From: Gammaproteobacteria bacterium
GTDB taxonomy: Bacteria; Pseudomonadota; Gammaproteobacteria; J044
DNA: 6,153 nt
Assembly: GCA_003696465.1 (NCBI GenBank)
Contig: RFHG01000226.1
Span: forward strand, 1-6,153
Direction: 5' to 3'
The position numbers and the translations under genes were made by a program. A model generated the notes under the pieces. The model ran no database searches. It saw nothing but the letters and a program-made list of their open reading frames with translations, and was not told the origin of the DNA. This document shows, one piece after another, positions 1 through 5,749 of this stretch (its first letter is position 1; every line of letters starts with the position of its first letter).

Positions 1-3
1 AGC

Positions 4-303
4 ATGCCGCTCGATTACGAGGAAAAGCGGGCCTTTCCCCGCATGCATGTGCAGTGCGACATCGAACTGGTGGATCCCCGCAGTGGAGCGCGTTTCTCCA
101 GCCGATGCGAGGATCTCAGCGGGGGGGGTATCCTCTTCCGCTGTGACGACCCGCTCGAACTTGACCAGGAATTCGAGATGACCATGCAGGGCGGGCTCGA
201 CACCACGCCGCCCCTGCGTGCGCGCATTCGCATCCTGCGTTGCGAGGCCGATGGCGACCGCTACGAGGTTGCGGCCCGCATAGAGGAAATCCTGCGCGAC
301 TGA
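4..303 (+). CDS. PilZ-domain protein, probable c-di-GMP receptor
   Basis: A 99-residue protein consisting of little more than one PilZ domain. Both c-di-GMP-binding signatures are visible: an N-terminal RxxxR (R9 to R13, in KRAFPR) and a (D/N)xSxxG element, D37-L-S39-G-G-G42. The expected beta-barrel pattern of alternating hydrophobic and polar residues follows up to residue 92. There is no second domain, signal peptide or membrane segment, so it is probably a cytoplasmic stand-alone adaptor that binds c-di-GMP and acts on an unknown partner; the process it controls cannot be read from the sequence. The start is uncertain because the window begins three bases upstream and that frame is still open. 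The next ATG (M14) would remove the RxxxR motif, so the start is at position 4 or further upstream. Its stop TGA shares one base with the pncC start, implying translational coupling. A run of eight G encodes the GGG of the second motif. Confidence 0.87.
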   Translation: MPLDYEEKRAFPRMHVQCDIELVDPRSGARFSSRCEDLSGGGILFRCDDPLELDQEFEMTMQGGLDTTPPLRARIRILRCEADGDRYEVAARIEEILRD

Positions 304-818
304 TGCCCTTTCCCGCCCCGAGTGACATCAGCCTCTACGAACTGGCCCGTCAGGTGCTGGATACACTGGCCGAGCGCAACGAACTGCTGGCCACGGCCGA
401 ATCCTGTACCGGCGGCTGGATTGCCAAGGTGCTGACCGATGTGCCGGGCAGTTCCGCCGTGTTCGATCGCGGTTTTGTCACCTACTCCAATGCCGCCAAG
501 CAGGAGCTGCTCGACGTGCCGCCGGGCCTGATCGAGACCCACGGCGCGGTCAGTCGCGAGGTGGTCGAGGCCATGGCCTTTGGTGCCGTGCGTTTCAGCC
601 GCGCGCAGATGTCCTGTTCCGTATCCGGGATCGCCGGGCCGGGTGGCGGCAGCGAGGACAAGCCCGTGGGCACGGTCTGGTTCGGCTGGTGTCTGCCCGA
701 CGGGCAGGTGCTGAGCGAGCGCCAGCAATTCAGTGGTGATCGTGACGCGGTTCGCCGCAAGGCGGTTCTGTACGCCCTGCAGGGCGTCCTCAAGGGGCTT
801 GCGCTTGCCGGGGAATGA
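303..818 (+). CDS. pncC: Nicotinamide-nucleotide amidohydrolase PncC (CinA C-terminal family)
   Basis: A 171-residue protein matching the stand-alone CinA C-terminal domain (E. coli PncC/YgaD type), close to the usual 160-170 residues. It lacks the N-terminal MoCF-like domain of full CinA. Family landmarks in order are TAESCTGG (31-38), YSN (61-63), GAVS (81-84), SGIAGPGGG (108-116) and KPVGTVWFG (120-128). Characterised members hydrolyse nicotinamide mononucleotide to nicotinate mononucleotide and ammonia, returning the NMN released by NAD-dependent DNA ligase to NAD synthesis in the cytosol. The chosen ATG overlaps the preceding PilZ stop (TGATG). The nearest purine-rich stretch, GAGGA at 283-287, lies about 15 nt away, so initiation probably depends on coupling to PilZ translation. 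An in-frame ATG at 240 would overlap the PilZ gene by 64 nt and add a basic, unconserved extension. A family member next to recA is common in bacteria. Confidence 0.9.
   Translation: MPFPAPSDISLYELARQVLDTLAERNELLATAESCTGGWIAKVLTDVPGSSAVFDRGFVTYSNAAKQELLDVPPGLIETHGAVSREVVEAMAFGAVRFSRAQMSCSVSGIAGPGGGSEDKPVGTVWFGWCLPDGQVLSERQQFSGDRDAVRRKAVLYALQGVLKGLALAGE
792..797 (+). promoter_or_regulatory. Ribosome binding site that decides the thpR start
   Basis: AAGGGG lies inside the 3' end of pncC, seven nucleotides before a TTG at 805 in the thpR frame. No ATG exists in that frame near the conserved N-terminus. Of the possible non-ATG starts, this TTG has the best site and spacing, so the element supports 805 as the thpR start. 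Confidence 0.5.
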
Positions 819-1359
819 GCCCCGCCCGGCACGCTGGCGGGTGTTCTTTGCCCTGTTGCCCGATGCGGCCACGCGTGCCGCCCTGGCCGAACTCGAGGCC
901 GGCCTGCCGTCCGGGGGGCGGCGCATCCCCGAAGCCAACCTCCACATCACGCTGGCCTTCGTCGGCCAGTGTGGCGAGGAGGAGCTTGCCTGTCTGTGCC
1001 GGGCAGCCTCCGCCATCGAAACTCGCCCCTTTGCCCTCGTCCTCGACCGCTTGCGTGTCTTCCGCCGTTCCGGGGTCCTTTGGCTGGGCAGCAGCCAGGC
1101 CGAGCCCGCGCTCGGGGCCTGGCGGGAAGCGCTGGTGGCCGAGCTGGCCGGGCACTGCGGCATTCGCGCCGATTCCGGCACCTGGATCCCGCATGTCACC
1201 CTGCGGCGCAACTGGCGCAGGCCGCCCCCCGCAGTGCCCTTGCAGCCGCTTGTCTGGCAGGGGGACGGCCGTTTTTTCCTGATGTGCTCCGAACCGTGCC
1301 CGGAAGGGGGAGTGCGCTACCTTCCGCTGGCCGTATTCCCCCGTACCGGGGCCGCCTGA
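805..1359 (+). CDS. thpR: RNA 2',3'-cyclic phosphodiesterase ThpR (2H phosphoesterase, formerly LigT)
   Basis: A 184-residue protein from the proposed TTG start, the normal size for the family. It shows the two catalytic HxTx motifs that define 2H phosphoesterases: HITL (H47, T49) in LHITLAFVG and HVTL (H130, T132) in PHVTLRRN. The N-terminal WRVFFALLP strand is also typical. Characterised members hydrolyse RNA 2',3'-cyclic phosphate ends to 2'-phosphates and can reversibly join tRNA halves by 2'-5' bonds in vitro; the physiological role is not settled. The family needs about 5-10 residues before RVFFAL, which the TTG at 805 supplies. GTG at 841 would cut into the first strand. GTG codons at 733-742 would add about 20 odd residues and overlap pncC by over 70 nt. 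An ATG at 815 makes an ATGA overlap with the pncC stop but is in another frame. The gene overlaps pncC by 14 nt and is probably coupled to it. Function is well supported; the start is less certain. Confidence 0.85.
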   Translation: MPGNEPRPARWRVFFALLPDAATRAALAELEAGLPSGGRRIPEANLHITLAFVGQCGEEELACLCRAASAIETRPFALVLDRLRVFRRSGVLWLGSSQAEPALGAWREALVAELAGHCGIRADSGTWIPHVTLRRNWRRPPPAVPLQPLVWQGDGRFFLMCSEPCPEGGVRYLPLAVFPRTGAA

Positions 1360-1382
1360 TCCCGGCCCGAAACGCGTTTTTT
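1349..1382 (+). terminator. Possible weak intrinsic terminator after thpR
   Basis: GGGCCG (1349-1354) can pair with CGGCCC (1363-1368) around an 8-nt loop that contains the thpR stop. Six T follow at 1377-1382. The eight bases between stem and T run are more than a classic terminator has, and an alternative pairing, CCGGG (1346-1350) with CCCGG (1361-1365), competes. Partial termination between thpR and recA is plausible but not secure. Confidence 0.3.
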
Positions 1383-1396
1383 CTCTGCCCCGACTA

Positions 1397-1405
1397 TGTG
1401 ATAAT
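1397..1405 (+). promoter_or_regulatory. Extended -10 promoter, probable recA promoter
   Basis: TGTGATAAT is a near-consensus extended -10 element: TG, one base, then GATAAT, which matches TATAAT at five of six positions. It stands in an otherwise very GC-rich gap. The hexamer 17 bp upstream is a T run (1377-1382) and a poor -35, consistent with the extended TG motif compensating. Transcription would begin near 1411-1413, giving a leader of about 115 nt before recA. Confidence 0.6.
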
Positions 1406-1415
1406 GGCCGGATAC

Positions 1416-1489
1416 CCGGGGAGCCCCTGACCCGCCTGCACCGGCCTGGCTGTTCGTGCACGGCGCATGCGGGCAAAAGCGCTCCCCGG
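1416..1489 (+). promoter_or_regulatory. Predicted long stem structure in the recA leader
   Basis: CCGGGGAGC (1416-1424) is the exact reverse complement of GCTCCCCGG (1481-1489). Inside it, CCCGC (1431-1435) pairs with GCGGG (1469-1473). After one mismatch, TGC (1437-1439) pairs with GCA (1465-1467), and CCG (1441-1443) with CGG (1461-1463). The result is one extended stem beginning only a few bases after the predicted recA transcription start and ending about 24 nt before the Shine-Dalgarno. It may stabilise the mRNA or affect translation. A competing local pairing, TGCAC (1437-1441) with GTGCA (1456-1460), also exists. Function is inference; GC-rich DNA forms some pairing by chance. Confidence 0.4.
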
Positions 1490-1512
1490 CGCACCGCACA
1501 CAACGGAATCCT

Positions 1513-1517
1513 GGAGG
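1513..1517 (+). promoter_or_regulatory. Strong recA ribosome binding site
   Basis: GGAGG lies eight nucleotides before a GTG at 1526. It is the strongest Shine-Dalgarno visible in the window and fixes the non-ATG recA start, which also gives the normal RecA N-terminus (MDENRKKALAAAL). Confidence 0.85.
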
Positions 1518-1525
1518 AACGCAGC

Positions 1526-2566
1526 GTGGACGAAAACCGCAAGAAGGCACTGGCCGCCGCACTCGGACAGATCGAACGCCAGTTCGGCAAGGGCACGGTC
1601 ATGCGCCTGGGCGACCAGCAGGCCATCGACATCGACGCCGTCTCCACCGGTTCGCTGGGGCTGGACATTGCGCTGGGCATTGGCGGCCTGCCGCGCGGCC
1701 GTATCGTCGAGATCTATGGCCCCGAGTCTTCGGGCAAGACCACGCTTACCCTGCATGTCGTGGCCGAGGCGCAGAAGCAGGGCGGCACCGCTGCCTTCAT
1801 CGACGCCGAGCACGCGCTGGATCCGCAGTATGCCGAGAAGCTGGGCGTCAATGTGGAGGAGCTGCTGGTCTCGCAGCCCGACACCGGCGAGCAGGCCCTC
1901 GAGATTGCCGACATGCTGGTCCGCTCGGGTGCGGTCGACGTGATCGTGGTCGACTCCGTTGCTGCCCTTACGCCCAAGGCCGAGATCGAGGGCGAGATGG
2001 GCGATTCCCATGTCGGCCTGCAGGCCCGTCTCATGTCCCAGGCGCTGCGCAAGCTCACCGCCAACATCAAGCGTTCCAACACGCTGGTCATCTTCATCAA
2101 CCAGATCCGCATGAAGATCGGCGTCATGTTCGGCAATCCTGAAACCACCACCGGTGGCAACGCGCTCAAGTTCTATTCCTCCGTGCGTCTCGACATCCGC
2201 CGTATCGGCGCCATCAAGAAGGGCGACGAGGTGCTGGGCAACGAGACGCGCGTCAAGGTGGTCAAGAACAAGGTGGCGCCACCGTTCAAGCAGGTGGAAT
2301 TCGAGATCCTCTACGGCGAGGGCATCTCGCGCGAGGGCGAACTGATCGACCTCGGCGTCAAGCAGGGCCTCATCGACAAGTCCGGCGCCTGGTACAGCTA
2401 CAACGGCGAGCGCATCGGCCAGGGCAAGGACAATGTGCGCAATTATCTGAAGGAACACCCGGAAATGGCCGGAGAGATCGAGCAGAAACTGCGCGAGCAG
2501 CTGCTGCCGAAGCGCGGCGGTCAGGAAGAGGCGGCCGAGCTTGAAGGCGAGAACGCGCCAGCCTGA
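1526..2566 (+). CDS. recA: Recombinase RecA
   Basis: A 346-residue RecA, close to the usual 340-355. It forms ATP-dependent filaments on single-stranded DNA, carries out strand exchange in recombinational repair, and as coprotease triggers LexA self-cleavage. Visible landmarks are the polymerisation N-terminus ending in FGKGTVMRLGD, Walker A GPESSGKT (65-72, K71), catalytic E95 in FIDAEHALDP, Walker B VIVVDS (139-144, D143), loop L1 around EGEMGDSHVG (155-164), Q193 in FINQIRMKIG, and loop L2 with FGNPETTTGGNALKFY (202-217). The C-terminal domain ends in a short acidic tail (five Glu in the last 13 residues). All key residues are present. The start is GTG with an excellent ribosome binding site. 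recA has its own promoter candidate and leader, and its last codons contain the start of recX, so no terminator separates the two. Confidence 0.98.
   Translation: MDENRKKALAAALGQIERQFGKGTVMRLGDQQAIDIDAVSTGSLGLDIALGIGGLPRGRIVEIYGPESSGKTTLTLHVVAEAQKQGGTAAFIDAEHALDPQYAEKLGVNVEELLVSQPDTGEQALEIADMLVRSGAVDVIVVDSVAALTPKAEIEGEMGDSHVGLQARLMSQALRKLTANIKRSNTLVIFINQIRMKIGVMFGNPETTTGGNALKFYSSVRLDIRRIGAIKKGDEVLGNETRVKVVKNKVAPPFKQVEFEILYGEGISREGELIDLGVKQGLIDKSGAWYSYNGERIGQGKDNVRNYLKEHPEMAGEIEQKLREQLLPKRGGQEEAAELEGENAPA
2528..2531 (+). promoter_or_regulatory. Ribosome binding site for recX inside recA
   Basis: GAGG, within the purine-rich stretch 2524-2531, lies nine nucleotides before the TTG at 2541. It supports that TTG as the recX start, in line with the family needing roughly 10-15 residues before the first conserved helix. 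Confidence 0.45.
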
Positions 2567-3017
2567 CGAGGAAACCGACTGGTACGAGCTGGCGATTCGC
2601 CTGCTGGCGCGTCGCGAGCACAGCGCCCGCGAACTGGCCCACAAGCTCGCCGCGCGCGGCTGCGCGGCCTCCACCATCGACGAATTGCTTCAGGCCCTGC
2701 GCCAAGAGGGGCTGCAGAGCGACGCGCGGTTTGCCGAGAGTCATGCGCGCAGTCGGGTGGAACGGGGCTACGGCCCACTGAAGATCCGTGCCGAGCTGGC
2801 CGAACGGGGTGTTGACGAAGGGCTGATCGAGGAGGCCCTGGCGCCCTGGTCCGAAAGCTGGATGGAGCTGGCCCGCGGCCAGTGGCAAAAGCGCTTCGGC
2901 CAGCCGCCGGCCGATCGTGCGGCCTGGGCGAAACAGGCGCGATTTCTGCAGGGGCGCGGCTTCCCCAGCGGGCTGATATCAAGACTGATGAACGAGATCG
3001 AACGGGATACGGAATGA
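2541..3017 (+). CDS. recX: RecA regulatory protein RecX
   Basis: A 158-residue protein, near the usual 150-170. It is made of three-helix repeats typical of RecX: WYELAIRLLARREHSARELAHKL (14-36), the hallmark DARFAESHARSR with GYGPLKIRAEL (61-86), and a C-terminal QARFLQGRGFPSGLI (132-146). RecX binds in the groove of RecA filaments and limits their extension and their ATPase and coprotease activity. The start is a TTG within the last nine codons of recA, giving a 26-nt overlap; no ATG or GTG lies nearby in frame. A weak start codon and dependence on recA translation would keep RecX well below RecA, which fits its modulating role. In E. coli a terminator lies between recA and recX; here there is no room for one. 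The stop overlaps the alaS start as ATGA. Confidence 0.93.
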   Translation: MKARTRQPDEETDWYELAIRLLARREHSARELAHKLAARGCAASTIDELLQALRQEGLQSDARFAESHARSRVERGYGPLKIRAELAERGVDEGLIEEALAPWSESWMELARGQWQKRFGQPPADRAAWAKQARFLQGRGFPSGLISRLMNEIERDTE

Positions 3018-5650
3018 CTGACAACCGGAACAGCACTGCTGCACTGAGGCAACGATTCCTCGACTACTTTGCCGGCAAGGGGCACGAGATCGTGCCCTCC
3101 AGTTCCCTGGTGCCCGCCAACGATCCGACCCTGCTGTTCACCAATGCCGGCATGGTCCAGTTCAAGGACGTGTTCCTCGGCCGCGAGCAGCGGCCCTACA
3201 CCCGTGCGGCAAGCTGCCAGCGCTGCGTGCGTGCCGGCGGCAAGCACAACGATCTCGAAAATGTCGGCTACACCGCCCGCCATCACACCTTCTTCGAGAT
3301 GCTGGGCAACTTCAGCTTCGGCGACTACTTCAAGCGCGAGGCCATCGAATACGCCTGGGAGTTCCTCACCTCCGAGCTGGGCCTGCCGCCCGAGCGGCTG
3401 TGGGTCACCGTCTATGAGGAAGACGACGAGGCCGCACGCATCTGGCTGGAAGAGATCGGGGTCGACCCGTCCCGCTTCTCCCGCATTGGCGACAAGCCCG
3501 GCGGCAAGCGCTACGAGAGCGACAACTTCTGGTCCATGGGTGATACCGGGCCCTGCGGCCCCTGTACCGAGATCTTCTATGACCACGGTCCCGAGATCCC
3601 CGGCGGCCCGCCGGGTACGCCCGAGGAAGACGGCGACCGCTACATCGAGATCTGGAACCTCGTCTTCATGCAGTACGACCGCGACCGCGAGGGCAACCTC
3701 AATCCCCTGCCGCGTCCCTCCGTGGATACCGGCATGGGGCTCGAGCGCCTGGCCGCGGTCATGCAGGGCGTGCACAGCAACTACGAGATCGACCTGTTCC
3801 GTCACCTGATTGCCGCCGCCGCGGAGCTGGCCGGCACGCAGGATCTCGACAATCCCTCGCTCAAGGTCATTGCCGACCACATCCGTTCCTGCAGCTTCCT
3901 CATTGCCGATGGCGTCATGCCGGCCAACGAGGGCCGGGGCTATGTGCTGCGCCGCATCATTCGCCGTGCCGCGCGGCATGGCCACAAGCTGGGCATCCGC
4001 CAGCCCTTCTTCCATCGCCTGGTTGCCCCGCTGGTGGAAGAGATGGGCGATGCCTATCCCGTCCTGGCCGAGCGCCAGGCCGAGGTCGAACGGGTGCTGC
4101 GCCAGGAAGAGGAGCGCTTTGCCGAAACCCTTGAAAAGGGGCTGCGCCTGCTCGAGGACGCCATTGCCGGCATGAGTGGCGACACCATCCCGGGCGAAAC
4201 CGTGTTCCGCCTCTACGATACCTACGGCTTCCCGGTAGACCTCACGGCCGACATCGCCCGCGAGCGCGGCCTTAAAATCGACGAGGAAGGATTCGAGCGC
4301 GAAATGGCCGCCCAGCGCGAGCGTGCCCGTGCCGCCAGCAGCTTCGATGCCGACTATACCGAAGTCCAGCCCATCGATACCCCGACCGAATTCACCGGCT
4401 ACGAGCGTACCGAGGACCAGGGTCGGGTGCTGGCCCTGTTCGTGGACGGCAAGGCCGTGGATGAAATCCGGGCAGGCCAGGAAGGGCGGGTCATCCTTGA
4501 TCGCACCCCGTTCTATGCCGAGTCCGGCGGGCAGGTGGGCGACACCGGCGTGCTCGAGGCCGAAGGCGCCCGCTTCGAGGTGCTCGACACCCAGAAGCAG
4601 GGCCAGGCGCATGCCCATATCGGTCGCATGCAGGAGGGCACGCTCAAGCGGGGCGATGTGGTCAACGCCCGCATCGACAGTGCCCGCCGTCAGGCCATCC
4701 GCCTCAATCACTCGGCCACCCATCTGCTGCACGCCGCCCTGCGCCAGGTGCTGGGCGAGCATGTGCAGCAGAAGGGGTCGCTGGTCAACGAGGAGCGCCT
4801 GCGCTTCGACTTTGCCCATTTCGAGCCCATGACCCGCGAACAGATCGAGGAGGTCGAGCGCCTGGTCAATGAGCAGATCCGGCTCAACAGCGAGACGCAG
4901 GCCGCCATCATGTCCATGGACGAGGCCATGAAGACCGGTGCCATGGCCCTGTTCGGCGAGAAGTATGGCGACCAGGTGCGGGTGATGAAGATCGGCTTTT
5001 CCACCGAGCTGTGCGGTGGCACCCATGTGGCCCGCACCGGCGACATCGGCCTGTTCAAGATCGTCTCCGAGGGCGGGATCGCCTCCGGCGTGCGCCGTAT
5101 CGAGGCCTTCACCGGCGAGGGTGCGCTGGCCTGGGTCGAGGCGGAAGACCGGCTGGTCGATACCCTGGCCGGGCTGGTCAAGGCACCCCGCACCGAGCTC
5201 AATGACAAGGTGGCCCAGCTGCTGGAGCGCAACCGCGACCTGGAGAAGGAGCTGGAACGGCTCAAGGCCAAGCTGGCCGCTGCCGCGGGCTCCGACCTGG
5301 CCAGCCAGGCCGTGGAGGTCGATGGTATCAAGGTGCTTGCTGCCCGCCTCGAGGGTGCCGATGTGAAGACCCTGCGCGAGACCCTCGATCAGCTTAGAAA
5401 CAAGCTGGGCAAGGCTGCCATCGTGCTCGCCACCGAAAAGGACGGCAAGGCCGTGCTGGTGGCCGGTGTCACCAAGGCCGAGACCGACCGCATCAAGGCC
5501 GGCGAGCTGGTCAATTTCGTGGCCGGTCAGGTTGGCGGGAAGGGCGGGGGGCGCCCCGACATGGCCCAGGCCGGCGGCAGCGAGCCGGAAAAGCTCCCGG
5601 AGGCCCTGGCTGCCGTGCCGGACTGGGTGGCAGAAAAGCTGTCCGGCTGA
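3014..5650 (+). CDS. alaS: Alanine--tRNA ligase AlaS
   Basis: An 878-residue cytoplasmic alanyl-tRNA synthetase (E. coli about 876), full length with all domains. The class II catalytic core spans about 1-240, with the motif 2 region at 64-108 (including GKHNDLENVGYTARHHTFFEMLGNFSFGDY) and motif 3 GMGLERLA (240-247). D238 and N305 lie in the segments that read the G3:U70 pair of tRNA-Ala. The editing domain (about 555-710) carries the zinc-binding and deacylation residues: HSATH (H566, H570) and CGGTH (C667, H671). A coiled-coil stretch at 728-758 leads into the C-Ala/DHHA1 domain, with glycine-rich GGKGGGRPDMAQAGG (841-855). It ligates alanine to tRNA-Ala and clears mischarged Ser and Gly. 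The ATG makes a four-base ATGA overlap with the recX stop, with GGGA six nucleotides upstream. A GTG at 2882 would extend it by 44 unconserved residues and overlap recX by 136 nt, so I rejected it. Confidence 0.98.
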   Translation: MTDNRNSTAALRQRFLDYFAGKGHEIVPSSSLVPANDPTLLFTNAGMVQFKDVFLGREQRPYTRAASCQRCVRAGGKHNDLENVGYTARHHTFFEMLGNFSFGDYFKREAIEYAWEFLTSELGLPPERLWVTVYEEDDEAARIWLEEIGVDPSRFSRIGDKPGGKRYESDNFWSMGDTGPCGPCTEIFYDHGPEIPGGPPGTPEEDGDRYIEIWNLVFMQYDRDREGNLNPLPRPSVDTGMGLERLAAVMQGVHSNYEIDLFRHLIAAAAELAGTQDLDNPSLKVIADHIRSCSFLIADGVMPANEGRGYVLRRIIRRAARHGHKLGIRQPFFHRLVAPLVEEMGDAYPVLAERQAEVERVLRQEEERFAETLEKGLRLLEDAIAGMSGDTIPGETVFRLYDTYGFPVDLTADIARERGLKIDEEGFEREMAAQRERARAASSFDADYTEVQPIDTPTEFTGYERTEDQGRVLALFVDGKAVDEIRAGQEGRVILDRTPFYAESGGQVGDTGVLEAEGARFEVLDTQKQGQAHAHIGRMQEGTLKRGDVVNARIDSARRQAIRLNHSATHLLHAALRQVLGEHVQQKGSLVNEERLRFDFAHFEPMTREQIEEVERLVNEQIRLNSETQAAIMSMDEAMKTGAMALFGEKYGDQVRVMKIGFSTELCGGTHVARTGDIGLFKIVSEGGIASGVRRIEAFTGEGALAWVEAEDRLVDTLAGLVKAPRTELNDKVAQLLERNRDLEKELERLKAKLAAAAGSDLASQAVEVDGIKVLAARLEGADVKTLRETLDQLRNKLGKAAIVLATEKDGKAVLVAGVTKAETDRIKAGELVNFVAGQVGGKGGGRPDMAQAGGSEPEKLPEALAAVPDWVAEKLSG

Positions 5651-5651
5651 G

Positions 5652-5666
5652 CCCGGGCCGCCCGGG
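5652..5666 (+). terminator. GC-only inverted repeat after alaS, possible terminator
   Basis: CCCGGG (5652-5657) and CCCGGG (5661-5666) can form a six-pair hairpin with a 3-nt loop. A bulged alternative runs on to 5673. It starts one base after the alaS stop, where a terminator is expected before the separately promoted lysC, but no T run follows. It may act only as an RNA 3'-end stabiliser or be unrelated to termination. Confidence 0.3.
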
Positions 5667-5689
5667 GCGGGCCTACTGTACTTCCGGCC

Positions 5690-5718
5690 CTGTCATTTGT
5701 TTCAAAAATGTGAATAAT
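5690..5718 (+). promoter_or_regulatory. Sigma70-type promoter of lysC
   Basis: CTGTCA (5690-5695) matches the -35 consensus at four of six positions. AATAAT (5713-5718) matches the -10 at five of six, with an optimal 17-bp spacer. The stretch 5691-5720 is strikingly AT-rich within a GC-rich genome. Initiation would fall near 5724-5726, giving a leader of only about 25 nt, too short for a lysine riboswitch. Confidence 0.7.
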
Positions 5719-5749
5719 AGCGCCCTTTTGCGGGCATATCGGGTAATTC

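Noticed and set aside
261..1211. A 316-codon minus-strand frame, and an overlapping one at 790-1680, antisense to pncC and thpR
   Set aside because: Arg/Ala/Pro-rich shadow composition, and both lie opposite genes with clear catalytic motifs.
815..1282. ATG-started + frame in an ATGA overlap with the pncC stop
   Set aside because: The product is Pro/Ser/Arg-rich without family motifs; the frame carrying both HxTx motifs of ThpR is a different one.
1450..1465. CTGT followed by GTGCAC, considered as a LexA box
   Set aside because: Eight bases after CTGT the sequence is GGCG rather than ACAG, so only one half-site is present.
1455..1471. Adjacent 8-bp palindromes CGTGCACG and CGCATGCG
   Set aside because: Short palindromes are common at this GC content, and both halves are partly used by the larger leader stem; no regulator site could be assigned.
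1467..1943. A + frame starting in the recA leader and running into recA
   Set aside because: It is a shadow frame of recA, rich in Arg, Ser and Pro, with no domain; a short leader peptide cannot be supported because the frame does not stop before recA.
1394..2677. A 427-codon open frame on the minus strand, antisense to recA
   Set aside because: Same reason: opposite recA, low-complexity Ala/Leu/Asp/Val composition, no recognisable domain, and no ribosome binding site that I looked for and found convincing.
2882..3013. Upstream GTG giving alaS a 44-residue N-terminal extension
   Set aside because: The extension is unlike AlaRS N-termini and would overlap recX by 136 nt; the ATG at 3014 gives the standard start and length.
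2768..5026. A 752-codon open frame on the minus strand, antisense to alaS and recX
   Set aside because: It lies opposite a full-length AlaRS with every conserved motif, resembles no family I recognise, and is the expected result of strong G/C third-position bias suppressing stops on the opposite strand.
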